NCBI GenBank assembly: GCA_028693055.1
Contig: JAQUWD010000007.1
Span: 1-64,000, forward strand
Source of the DNA: Eubacteriales bacterium
Lineage (GTDB): Bacteria; Bacillota; Clostridia; Christensenellales; Aristaeellaceae
DNA: 64,000 nt
Direction: 5' to 3'
Part shown: positions 26,483-34,307 of the stretch, one piece after another
Layout of the letters: each line of letters begins with the position of its first letter
How positions within the stretch are numbered: position 1 is the first letter of the stretch
Made by a program: the position numbers and the translations under genes
The notes under the pieces: model-generated
The model's database searches: none
Told to the model about the DNA's origin: nothing
What the model saw: the letters and a program-made list of their open reading frames with translations, nothing else

Positions 26483-27985
26483 TTAACTGAGCAGTACTTT
26501 ATCCGCTGGGACAGAACGGCCATCCAGCTTAACGCAAAGACCTACCTGATCATATTGAGTTCCATCCGCGTCATATTGCACAGACAGAAGATGCTCACCA
26601 ACGGGTAAACCCTCCAGTCGAAAAAAGGGTAACCCGTCCGCAAGCGGCTGAACAGATAACAAGTCTTCCTTATCCAAGCGCACACCACACAGACCGGTTA
26701 TAATCATATCACAATAGCCGGAATGATTGTAGTCCTTTCCGCGCTCAAAGCCGCCGATTTCTTTTGGCCACCCCTGAGATTCCAGAATTCTACGGCTTAG
26801 CCATTCTCCTGTCATCGGATCCAGATTTTCGTCAATCCAACATACGACGCGCCCATCTGGAAGCGTTCGATGATGGGAATGAGCATATGTCTTTAGCAGC
26901 TTCATATAATCCTGTTGGTTAAAATCGCAAGGCGAATAGCGATGTAAAAGATGTTCTGCCGCCAGTAAGGTCTGCGATGTTGCAAAAGGCCAGGAGGGCC
27001 CATTCCAAAGGCATTCGTGATCTGCTGGGTATTGATAGCGGGGATGGCTTTGATCCGCTGTCGTCGGTCCGTAGGGCGCTTGAAAACAGGCGCTTTCTTT
27101 TAAACGGTTAAATGCGATGCTTTGCGCCGCTGTAGGAATGTCAAAACACCATGGGATAAAGCCGATTTCTTCCATCACATTGTGTTCTTTTGGAACTTCG
27201 CAGGGTTTGTGGTATAAAAGCGGCTCGCGGGCAGAGCGCAAAGGGAGCGCTTTATAAAAACCGTCTTGCTCATCCCATAACATACGCCGCATTGTGCCTT
27301 GAAGAGACTTTGCCTTTGCTTCATACAAATTTGACAGTGCATCCATGTGCGCCCATCTTGCAATGATGGAGATGCTTTTCGCATTGGCATACATATAACT
27401 GTTAAGCGTTGGGCGAAGCCCGTCTCCGCTAATCGAATACTCCATCGCATCCCGGTCGTCGCAGGACCAGAAAAGACCGCTGGAATGCAGATGCGTTTTT
27501 TCACGCTGCTCATAGAAAGCCACAAGAGGCGATAGCAATTCCACGGCAAGAGCACGGTCTAAGGTTGCAGCGCAGGCATCTAATACGCTTTGGCCAATCC
27601 AGCAGCTGTAGGACTGAACATCGCCGCTACCGCCAAGCCAAAAACGCAGTTCATCCGGAAGATACCGATGCCTGTTACGCAGCCAACGTGCTTCCCGAAC
27701 ATGAAAGCCAAGTGCGCAATTGATTGAATTATAGGCCCCAGCCCATGGCACATCGGGCTGAAATTCGGTAATGATATACCCTTCCGGCGTATGCTTTATG
27801 TGCTTTTGTAAGATCCACCAGCGGAAATAGTAAATTTCTTCAATTTCTTTGTCGGCGCATTCAAACAGCGGAATGTTTTCTGCCATCCATTCAATCGAAT
27901 GCATAGTATCTTTGGGCTCTGCGAACGCATCCTCCTCGCTGAAACGTCGGACATAGTCATACAGTTTACTCTTTAAATCCATCAT
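26483..27985 (-). CDS. Cytoplasmic (alpha/alpha)6-barrel glycoside hydrolase, MGH1-like
   Basis: 500 residues without signal peptide. The sequence has the Trp/Tyr- and Asp-rich pattern of six-hairpin glycosidases (GH37/GH63/mannosylglycerate hydrolase-like): WAGAYNSINCALGFHVREARWL, SGLFWSCDDRDAMEYSI, YMYANAKSISIIARW, LWDEQDGFYKALPL and LWNGPSWPFATSQTLLAAEHLL followed by GEWLSRRILESQGWP. The last region resembles the acid/base loop of this clan. The substrate is unclear; a glucoside or mannoside delivered by the adjacent ABC transporter is likely. ATG 27985 or 27982 are both possible behind GGAGAG. It is the first gene of the cluster and divergent from the ADP-ribosylglycohydrolase gene. Confidence 0.78.
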   Translation of the reverse strand: MMDLKSKLYDYVRRFSEEDAFAEPKDTMHSIEWMAENIPLFECADKEIEEIYYFRWWILQKHIKHTPEGYIITEFQPDVPWAGAYNSINCALGFHVREARWLRNRHRYLPDELRFWLGGSGDVQSYSCWIGQSVLDACAATLDRALAVELLSPLVAFYEQREKTHLHSSGLFWSCDDRDAMEYSISGDGLRPTLNSYMYANAKSISIIARWAHMDALSNLYEAKAKSLQGTMRRMLWDEQDGFYKALPLRSAREPLLYHKPCEVPKEHNVMEEIGFIPWCFDIPTAAQSIAFNRLKESACFQAPYGPTTADQSHPRYQYPADHECLWNGPSWPFATSQTLLAAEHLLHRYSPCDFNQQDYMKLLKTYAHSHHRTLPDGRVVCWIDENLDPMTGEWLSRRILESQGWPKEIGGFERGKDYNHSGYCDMIITGLCGVRLDKEDLLSVQPLADGLPFFRLEGLPVGEHLLSVQYDADGTQYDQVGLCVKLDGRSVPADKVLLS

Positions 27986-28106
27986 GGTAACACTCTCCTT
28001 TATCTTATTATACTAAAGGAAATGATGTGGACAAGCTTACCTAAGAAACACATCAAGAAAATACACATAATGGCTTGCTTTTTACCAGTAGCTAACTGTT
28101 TGCCCG

Positions 28107-28115
28107 TGCTATACT
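28107..28115 (+). promoter_or_regulatory. Extended -10 promoter for the ADP-ribosylglycohydrolase-family gene
   Basis: TGCTATACT at 28107-28115 (TGN plus -10), with no good -35, about 70 bases upstream of the start codon. The remaining 200-bp divergent spacer shows no obvious palindrome. Confidence 0.45.
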
Positions 28116-28186
28116 GTTTTCATTGGGCAGAAATGTAAAAGAGGACAAAGCAATTTGTCCTACAATGACGAGAAGAGGTAAAGGGC

Positions 28187-29572
28187 ATGCCGGGATGCAC
28201 GGATTGGAAACATCTCTATTTGGAAGAGTATCAACAGTTACAGGAAGAGGGATACCCAGTTGGAAATTCGGCTTCACCTGAAAAGGATGAACGCTATTTA
28301 CCGATAGCGTCAAGCGTTGCTGTATCGGATGATGCGCAAACCGACCTTCTGTGGAAAGAAAGCTATGAGAAGCTATGGAAAATCCGCGAGAAGGGGATAC
28401 GTTCGGACTATCCGTACCAAGAGCCGGACGCCCTAGAGGAAATTTGGAAAAGTGCCTGTCCCATGACCTTTCCCAAATTATCGAAGGAGGAATACGAGAA
28501 GCGTATTTACGGGGCTTGGTTTGGACGCATCAGTGGGATTGTATTAGGAAAACCGTTGGAGATGGGGTTGAACCGCCGCAAAATTGAGAAATATCTGCGT
28601 AGTACCAATAACTATCCCTTGCATGATTGGGTTGCCGAATACTCAAAGTCAATGGATTTTAAGCTTCGAGAGGACTGTATTCCATCAACGCATGGGCATG
28701 TAGCTTACGCTCAGAGTGATGATGATATTCACTATACGGTCTTAGCCCTGCTTCTCGCAGAGCAGAAGGGCCTTGACTTTACAGCTATGGATGTAGGGGA
28801 AAACCTTCTCAATAATGTGCCCTATCATTGGCTGTGGTGCTCCTCCCGTCAAATGTATTATCATCTTGTGAAAATGAGTGAAGTTCCCGAACTCAAGGAG
28901 CGCTTGGATTCTCTGAAGCTTTTTATGAACCCCTTTCGCGAATGCATCGATGGACAGATTAGCGCAGATTTCTGGGGATATATTCAACCGGGATCACCAG
29001 CCAAAGCGGCGATGCTTGCGCACCGGGCTGCCAGCTTTTCGCTTGTGAAGAACGGCGTCTATGGCGCGATGTTTGTTGCTGGTTGCATTGCCTCTGCGTT
29101 AACCCCAAACCCTAGCATAGAGCAAATACTGGACGGTGGTCTTAGCGTAATACCATGTCAAAGTCGGTTGTATGAAGCGATAACGCGGGTACGAGACTGG
29201 TATAACGGATGTAAAGAATGGACGCAGGTATGTGATCAGATTGAAAAGGTTTACGGGCATTTACCATTTGGCGGCACGATCAACAACCTTTCGCTGACTG
29301 TGCTGGCACTGCTGGAGGGGCGCTTGGATCATGCGCGCACGATTGAAACAGCGGTAATGTGTGGAACGGATACGGACTGTAATGCAGGTACAGCAGGCAG
29401 CATTGTTGGAGCAGCGGTCGGATACGACAAGCTGGACGCCCGTTGGATAGCGCCCCTGCAGGATCGTGTCAAGACGGTTGTGGCTGGCTTTGGGGAAGGG
29501 AGTATTCACTCTCTGTGCGATAGAACCATAGCCGTATGTATTCGACAGTCCTCCCCCTTTACACGATCTTAA
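28187..29572 (+). CDS. ADP-ribosylglycohydrolase-family protein
   Basis: 461 residues, cytoplasmic. After a ~100-residue N-terminal extension the ADP-ribosylglycohydrolase (DraG/ARH) fold begins with YGAWFGRISGIVLGKPLE. The two dinuclear-metal motifs are QSDDDIHYTVLAL (near residue 180) and GTDTDCNAGTAGSIVGA (near 395), both with the expected Asp residues. Known members remove ADP-ribose from proteins, but many relatives in carbohydrate loci have unknown substrates. ATG 28187 is preceded by GAGGT. It is divergent from the glycosidase/two-component/ABC cluster, which suggests a role in handling a glycosylated or nucleoside-like substrate there, or regulation of it. The 3' end overlaps the candidate PhoP box of the next operon. 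Confidence 0.85.
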   Translation: MPGCTDWKHLYLEEYQQLQEEGYPVGNSASPEKDERYLPIASSVAVSDDAQTDLLWKESYEKLWKIREKGIRSDYPYQEPDALEEIWKSACPMTFPKLSKEEYEKRIYGAWFGRISGIVLGKPLEMGLNRRKIEKYLRSTNNYPLHDWVAEYSKSMDFKLREDCIPSTHGHVAYAQSDDDIHYTVLALLLAEQKGLDFTAMDVGENLLNNVPYHWLWCSSRQMYYHLVKMSEVPELKERLDSLKLFMNPFRECIDGQISADFWGYIQPGSPAKAAMLAHRAASFSLVKNGVYGAMFVAGCIASALTPNPSIEQILDGGLSVIPCQSRLYEAITRVRDWYNGCKEWTQVCDQIEKVYGHLPFGGTINNLSLTVLALLEGRLDHARTIETAVMCGTDTDCNAGTAGSIVGAAVGYDKLDARWIAPLQDRVKTVVAGFGEGSIHSLCDRTIAVCIRQSSPFTRS

Positions 29573-29597
29573 CATTCCCATGCTTCTTCCCTTAACA
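29558..29597 (+). promoter_or_regulatory. Candidate PhoP box upstream of pstS
   Basis: Three TTNACA half-sites in one orientation: TTTACA at 29558-29563, TTAACA at 29569-29574 (11 bp later) and TTAACA at 29592-29597 (23 bp later, about two helical turns). PhoP of Gram-positives binds direct TT(A/T)ACA repeats spaced ~11 bp. The last half-site could also act as a -35 for a weak TATACC at 29613-29618. Confidence 0.6.
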
Positions 29598-29647
29598 ATG
29601 GACTGGTATTCTTATACCCGTACCAAGAAGAAAGGAAGTAAAGAAGA

Positions 29648-30511
29648 ATGAAGAGGACTATGGGAATTTTGTTGAGCATGGTTTTGGGCTTGGGTTTGGT
29701 TTCAGGCGCGGTTGCGGAGTTTGACTACGCACAGGAGATCACGGTGGTCAGCCGGGAAGAGGGCAGCGGAACCCGCGGCGCTTTCGTAGAGCTGCTGGGC
29801 GTAGAAAAGAAGGATGAGAACGGCACGAAGGTTGATTACACCACCGAGGAAGCCGTTATCACCAACAACACCAATGTGATGATGACCACCGTAGCCGGCA
29901 ACGAGGCTGCCATCGGATATTCCAGCATGGGCTCCCTCAACGACACCGTAAAGGCGCTGCAAGTGGACGGCGTTGACGCTACGGTTGCGAACATTCAGGC
30001 TGGAACCTATACGGTCGCTCGCCCCTTCAACATTGCCACCAAGGGTGACGTTCAAGGAGCTGCCGCTGATTTCATCGCCTATATTTTGAGCGCCGAGGGT
30101 CAGGCTGTGGTGTCTGATAACGGCTACATCCCGCTGGAAACCGCCGAAGCTTATGCAGGCTCTCAGGTAAGCGGCAAGGTGATCGTGGCTGGTTCCTCCT
30201 CCGTAACGCCCGTCATGGAAAAGCTTAAGGAAGCTTATGCCGCTTTGAACCCCAATGCTGAGATTGAGATTCAACAGAGCGATTCCACCACCGGCATGCA
30301 GAGCGCTATCGACGGTGTGTGCGATATTGGCATGGCCAGCCGTGCGCTGAAAGATAGCGAGACCGAAGCGGGTCTTACCGGTATCACCATCGCCCAAGAC
30401 GGCATTGCCATCATCGTGAACACCGCAAACCCGGTGGAAACCATGAGCGTGGACGAGATCGAGCAGATCTTCGTAGGCGAAACCACCACTTGGGAAAGCT
30501 TCAATAAGTAA
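29648..30511 (+). CDS. pstS: Phosphate-binding protein PstS with swapped halves
   Basis: 287 residues. Signal peptide 1-23 (cleavage near GAVA|EFD) with no lipobox Cys. Two lobes are recognisable but in the reverse of the usual order. Residues ~27-180 hold ITVVSREEGSGTRGAF, IGYSSMGSLNDTVKALQVDG and the ARPFNIATKG...FILSAEGQAVV block normally found in the second half of PstS. Residues ~182-287 hold KVIVAGSSSVTPVMEKL, QQSDSTTGMQSAIDG and CDIGMASRALKD, normally the N-terminal phosphate-binding half, and the protein ends at the NPVETMSVDEIEQIF...TTWESF segment that usually precedes VSREEGSGTR. All phosphate-binding loops are present, so it should bind phosphate for PstCAB. Confidence 0.93.
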   Translation: MKRTMGILLSMVLGLGLVSGAVAEFDYAQEITVVSREEGSGTRGAFVELLGVEKKDENGTKVDYTTEEAVITNNTNVMMTTVAGNEAAIGYSSMGSLNDTVKALQVDGVDATVANIQAGTYTVARPFNIATKGDVQGAAADFIAYILSAEGQAVVSDNGYIPLETAEAYAGSQVSGKVIVAGSSSVTPVMEKLKEAYAALNPNAEIEIQQSDSTTGMQSAIDGVCDIGMASRALKDSETEAGLTGITIAQDGIAIIVNTANPVETMSVDEIEQIFVGETTTWESFNK

Positions 30512-30512
30512 C

Positions 30513-31367
30513 ATGGGGAAGCAGTTCAAAGAAAAGGCCATGCGGTGCGTATTTTGCGCAGCCGCATGCGCCTGTATCATCGCTGTTTTGTTGATCTGTC
30601 TGTTTCTCTTCGCAAACGGCTTGCCTTTCTTTGGCAAGGTGGACGCGCTCAGCTTCCTGACCGGGGAGAAATGGAAACCCACCAACGGCGTGTTCGGTAT
30701 TTTGCCCATGATATTAGGCAGCCTTTATGTCACCGGCGGGGCGCTGGTATTGGGCGCTCCCTTAGCCATACTGACCGCTGTGTACATGGTTCGGTTCTGT
30801 CCTAAACGGTTGTATCGCGTGCTTAAGCCCTGTGTGGCGCTGCTGGCGGGAATCCCCTCGGTGGTGTACGGCTTTTTCGGATTGAGCGCGCTGGTTCCCT
30901 TTGTGAAGGAGACCTTCGGCGGGAATGGGAATAGCATGCTGACGGCGTGCATTCTGCTGGCGATGATGATTCTGCCCACCATTATTCAGGTGGCGGAATC
31001 CGCGATTCGCTCGGTGCCCGAAAGCTATTACGAGGGTAGCCTTGCATTGGGAGCCACAAGGGAGAGCAGCGTGTTTCGGGCTGTGCTTCCCGCCTCCAGG
31101 TCGGGCATTCTGGCAGCGATTATTCTGGGCGTAGGCCGCGCTGTGGGCGAAACCATGGCGGTGATGATGGTGGCTGGAAATCAGGCGAGAATGCCTGCGG
31201 GAATCCTCAAGGGCGTGCGTACCATGACCGTGAATATCGTTATGGAAATGGGCTATGCCGCCGACCTCCATCGGGAGGCGCTCATTGCCACAGGCGTGGT
31301 GCTGTTCGTGTTTATTCTGCTGATCAACGCCCTTTTCTCCGTTTTGAACAGGAGGCAGACTCAATGA
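30513..31367 (+). CDS. pstC: Phosphate ABC transporter permease PstC
   Basis: 284 residues, six hydrophobic segments. Typical PstC opening (FLFANGLPFF..., WKPTNGVFGILPMILGSLYVTGGALV) and the cytoplasmic coupling loop YYEGSLALGATRESSVFRAVLPASRSGI. It starts one base after the pstS stop and has no separate Shine-Dalgarno, so it depends on coupling. It ends overlapping pstA by four bases (ATGA). Confidence 0.96.
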   Translation: MGKQFKEKAMRCVFCAAACACIIAVLLICLFLFANGLPFFGKVDALSFLTGEKWKPTNGVFGILPMILGSLYVTGGALVLGAPLAILTAVYMVRFCPKRLYRVLKPCVALLAGIPSVVYGFFGLSALVPFVKETFGGNGNSMLTACILLAMMILPTIIQVAESAIRSVPESYYEGSLALGATRESSVFRAVLPASRSGILAAIILGVGRAVGETMAVMMVAGNQARMPAGILKGVRTMTVNIVMEMGYAADLHREALIATGVVLFVFILLINALFSVLNRRQTQ

Positions 31368-32206
31368 GGCGATATATCCAAAACTTCCGGCGCTATCCTG
31401 GCTCCGGGCTGCTGCACCTGATCTGTACGGTTTCTATGGGGCTTGTGGCTGGAACCTTCCTCTTGCTGGTGGGATATATTCTGATTACCGGCGTGCCGGA
31501 GCTTAAGTGGAGCCTGTTCAGCTTGGAGTATAACAGCGACAACGTCAGTCTTTTCCCGGCGCTGGTGAATACGCTCTTGATGACGGGGTTAAGCCTGCTT
31601 ATCGCCGCGCCGCTGGGAATTGGCGGAGCGATTTATCTGGCGGAATACGCCAATCGGGGCAGCAAGCTGGTCAAGGCTGTTAGGCTGACCGCCGAAACCT
31701 TGTCCGGCATTCCGTCTATTCTGTATGGCCTTTTCGGGATGATGTTCTTTGTGACCAGCCTGAAATGGAGCTATTCGCTGCTGGCTGGCGGCATGACGCT
31801 GGCGATCATGATTTTGCCCCTCATACTGCGTACCACCGAGGAGGCGCTGCTTTCCATCCCGGACAGCTATCGGGAGGGCAGCTTCGGTTTGGGCGCGGGG
31901 CGGCTTCGCACGGTGATGAAAATCGTGCTTCCTCCCGCAGGCTCCGGCATTTTGGCGGGGATTATTCTGGCCATCGGCCGCGTGGTGGGAGAGACGGCAG
32001 CCCTCATCTATACGGCGGGTACGGTGGGCAATCTGCCGGACAGCCTGATGTCCTCCGGTAGGACGTTGGCGGTGCACATGTATGTGCTGTCCGGCGAGGG
32101 CTTGCATGTTAAGGAAGCCTCCGCCACTGCGGTGGTGCTGCTGGTGATTGTGGCTGGCATGAACGCCTTGAGCGCCGCCGTCGCCAAAAAATTGACGAAA
32201 GGCTAA
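31364..32206 (+). CDS. pstA: Phosphate ABC transporter permease PstA
   Basis: 280 residues, six membrane segments. PstA signature: FPALVNTLLMTGLSLLIAAPLGIGGAIYLAEY, LSGIPSILYGLFGMMFF and the coupling loop YREGSFGLGAGRLRTVMKIVLPPAGSGI, ending with VVGETAALIYTAGT. Forms the channel with PstC. ATG overlaps the pstC stop. Confidence 0.96.
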   Translation: MRRYIQNFRRYPGSGLLHLICTVSMGLVAGTFLLLVGYILITGVPELKWSLFSLEYNSDNVSLFPALVNTLLMTGLSLLIAAPLGIGGAIYLAEYANRGSKLVKAVRLTAETLSGIPSILYGLFGMMFFVTSLKWSYSLLAGGMTLAIMILPLILRTTEEALLSIPDSYREGSFGLGAGRLRTVMKIVLPPAGSGILAGIILAIGRVVGETAALIYTAGTVGNLPDSLMSSGRTLAVHMYVLSGEGLHVKEASATAVVLLVIVAGMNALSAAVAKKLTKG

Positions 32207-32209
32207 GCT

Positions 32210-32962
32210 ATGGACAAACTCAAGATAGACCATCTGGATTTATACTATGAGCAGTTTCATGCCTTGAAGGATGTGAACCTCACCATTCAGCGCAACGCCA
32301 TCGCCGCGTTTATCGGCCCCTCGGGCTGCGGAAAAAGCACGCTGCTGAAAACGCTTAATCGCATGAACGATTTGATCCCCGGCTGCAAAATCACTGGGGA
32401 GGTCAAGCTGGACGGGGAAAATATTCTGGCTCCCGATACCGACGTAAATCTGCTGCGTAAGCGGGTGGGTATGGTGTTTCAAAAGCCGAATCCCTTTCCC
32501 ATGAGCATCTACGATAACATCTGCTACGGCCCGCGCACCCATGGCGTACGGGGACGAGCAAGGCTGGACGAGCTGGTGGAAACCTCGCTGCGAAATGCCG
32601 CTATCTGGGAGGAACTAAAGGATCGGCTGAACAAAAGCGCCATGTCGCTTTCCGGCGGGCAGCAGCAACGGCTGTGTATAGCAAGGGCGCTGGCGGTGCA
32701 GCCGGAGGTATTGCTGATGGACGAGCCGACCTCCGCGCTGGATCCTATCTCCACCGCAAAGATCGAGGAGCTGGCCATGACCCTGAAAGAGAAGTATACC
32801 ATTGTGATGGTGACCCATAACATGCAGCAGGCGCTGCGCATTTCTGACCAGACTTCCTTTTTCCTCTTGGGCGAGATTGTGGAGACCGGGGAAACGGAAC
32901 GGTTGTTTTCAAAACCCCGGGACAAACGCACCGAGGAATACATTACAGGGAGGTTCGGCTAA
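32210..32962 (+). CDS. pstB: Phosphate ABC transporter ATPase PstB
   Basis: 250 residues. Walker [10 protein letters not shown] near residue 37, the PstB-specific Q-loop [19 protein letters not shown], signature LSGGQQQR, Walker [13 protein letters not shown], and the H-loop [10 protein letters not shown]. It powers phosphate import through PstC/PstA and, with PhoU, is part of the phosphate-sensing complex that restrains PhoR. It starts three bases after the pstA stop. Confidence 0.97.
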   Translation: MDKLKIDHLDLYYEQFHALKDVNLTIQRNAIAAFIGPSGCGKSTLLKTLNRMNDLIPGCKITGEVKLDGENILAPDTDVNLLRKRVGMVFQKPNPFPMSIYDNICYGPRTHGVRGRARLDELVETSLRNAAIWEELKDRLNKSAMSLSGGQQQRLCIARALAVQPEVLLMDEPTSALDPISTAKIEELAMTLKEKYTIVMVTHNMQQALRISDQTSFFLLGEIVETGETERLFSKPRDKRTEEYITGRFG

Positions 32963-32964
32963 TC

Positions 32965-33621
32965 ATGAGACGGGTATTTGACAAACAGCTGGAGGAGCTG
33001 GAGCAAACCATGATCGCCATGGGCTCCATGATTGAGGAGGCCATCGACAAGGCTTGTCAGGCGCTATTGGACGACAATACGGAGCTGGCCCGTTCCGTTA
33101 TGGAAAAGGACGTGGCTGTGGACCAAAAGGAGCGGGAAATCGAGGGCATGTGCCTGCGCCTTCTTTTGAAGCAGCAGCCCATCGCCAACGATTTGCGCAA
33201 GGTATCCTCGGCGCTGAAAATGATTACGGATATGGAGCGCGTCGGCGATCAGGCGGCGGATATTTCGGAAATCGTAACCATGCAAAGCGGTATGAATGCG
33301 GTGCTTTCAAAACAACTGATGCAGCGCATGGCGCAGGAAACGGCTAAGATGGTGCACAGCGCTATTGACGCGTATGTGGCGGATGATGTAGACTTGGCAC
33401 GGGAGGTCATGGCCACCGACGATGTGGTGGATGACCTGTTTACGCAGATCAAGCAGGAGCTAATCCAGCATTTAAGCCGCGATGCATCCTTGGGACAACA
33501 GGCGCTGGATCTTCTGATGATCGCTAAGTACTATGAACGCATCGGCGACCATGCCGTCAATATCGGCGAATGGGTCGAGTTCTCCGTAACGGGTATGTAT
33601 AAGGGAGAAGAGCTGCAGTGA
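32965..33621 (+). CDS. phoU: Phosphate signalling regulator PhoU
   Basis: 218 residues, all-helical, two repeated three-helix halves each with the metal-binding E/DxxxD pattern (MERVGDQAADISEI in the first, YERIGDHAVNIGEW in the second). Links the Pst transporter state to the PhoR kinase, keeping the regulon off in high phosphate. It starts two bases after pstB and its end overlaps phoP. Confidence 0.96.
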   Translation: MRRVFDKQLEELEQTMIAMGSMIEEAIDKACQALLDDNTELARSVMEKDVAVDQKEREIEGMCLRLLLKQQPIANDLRKVSSALKMITDMERVGDQAADISEIVTMQSGMNAVLSKQLMQRMAQETAKMVHSAIDAYVADDVDLAREVMATDDVVDDLFTQIKQELIQHLSRDASLGQQALDLLMIAKYYERIGDHAVNIGEWVEFSVTGMYKGEELQ

Positions 33622-34307
33622 TCTATGTGGTGGAGGATGATCAGGGTATCCGAGAGCTGGAAAGCTATGCCCTCAGACAGGCTGGCTATGAGGTGGACAG
33701 CTTTGAGGAGGGCGCTTCCTTTTTTGCGGCGTTGGAAAAGAAGCTGCCCCGACTGGTGCTGTTGGATGTGATGCTGCCGGGGGACGACGGCTTTGCTATT
33801 TTAAAAAAGCTGAAAGAAAACAGCCGCTTCATGGATATCCCTGTGCTGATGGTCACCGCAAAGGACATGGAAATGGACAAGGTGCGCGGCTTGGACGGCG
33901 GCGCGGACGATTACGTTGTGAAGCCCTTTGGCGTGATGGAGCTGTTGAGCCGGGTCAAGGCGGTGCTTCGACGTTCGGCTGGCAAGCAAGAGACAGAGGA
34001 GCTGTGTATCGGCGGCTTAAGGCTGGATGACAGCCGACGCAAGGTGCTGGTCGAAAATCATGAAATATCGCTCACCTATATGGAATATGAGCTTTTGCAT
34101 TTTTTAATGCTAAATCGCGGTATGGCCCTGAGCCGGGAGCGATTGCTGGACGCAGTATGGGGGATGGATTATGTAGGCGATACCCGAACGGTAGACGTGC
34201 ATGTGCGCGCTTTGCGCGTGAAGCTTGGCGCGCTGTGCGGCTATCTGCAAACAGTACGCGGCGTAGGGTATCGCATGGAGGAATTTGATGGGAAAGAGAA
34301 TATTTAG
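33618..34307 (+). CDS. phoP: PhoP/PhoB-type response regulator (OmpR family)
   Basis: 229 residues. Receiver domain 1-115 with VVEDDQG acidic pocket, LVLLDVMLPGDDG phosphoacceptor Asp and VVKPFG Lys; winged-helix DNA-binding domain 130-225 with LTYMEYELLHFLMLNRG, LSRERLLDAVWGMDYVGDTRTVDVHVRALR and the C-terminal GVGYRM hairpin. Its position in the pst-phoU operon makes it the phosphate regulator and the probable ligand of the TTNACA boxes upstream of pstS. ATG/GTG start overlaps the phoU stop. Confidence 0.94.
   Translation: MIYVVEDDQGIRELESYALRQAGYEVDSFEEGASFFAALEKKLPRLVLLDVMLPGDDGFAILKKLKENSRFMDIPVLMVTAKDMEMDKVRGLDGGADDYVVKPFGVMELLSRVKAVLRRSAGKQETEELCIGGLRLDDSRRKVLVENHEISLTYMEYELLHFLMLNRGMALSRERLLDAVWGMDYVGDTRTVDVHVRALRVKLGALCGYLQTVRGVGYRMEEFDGKENI

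Noticed and set aside
29702-30709. 335-codon frame antisense to pstS and pstC
   Set aside because: Mirror of two recognised transporter genes; His/Gly-rich composition typical of shadow frames.
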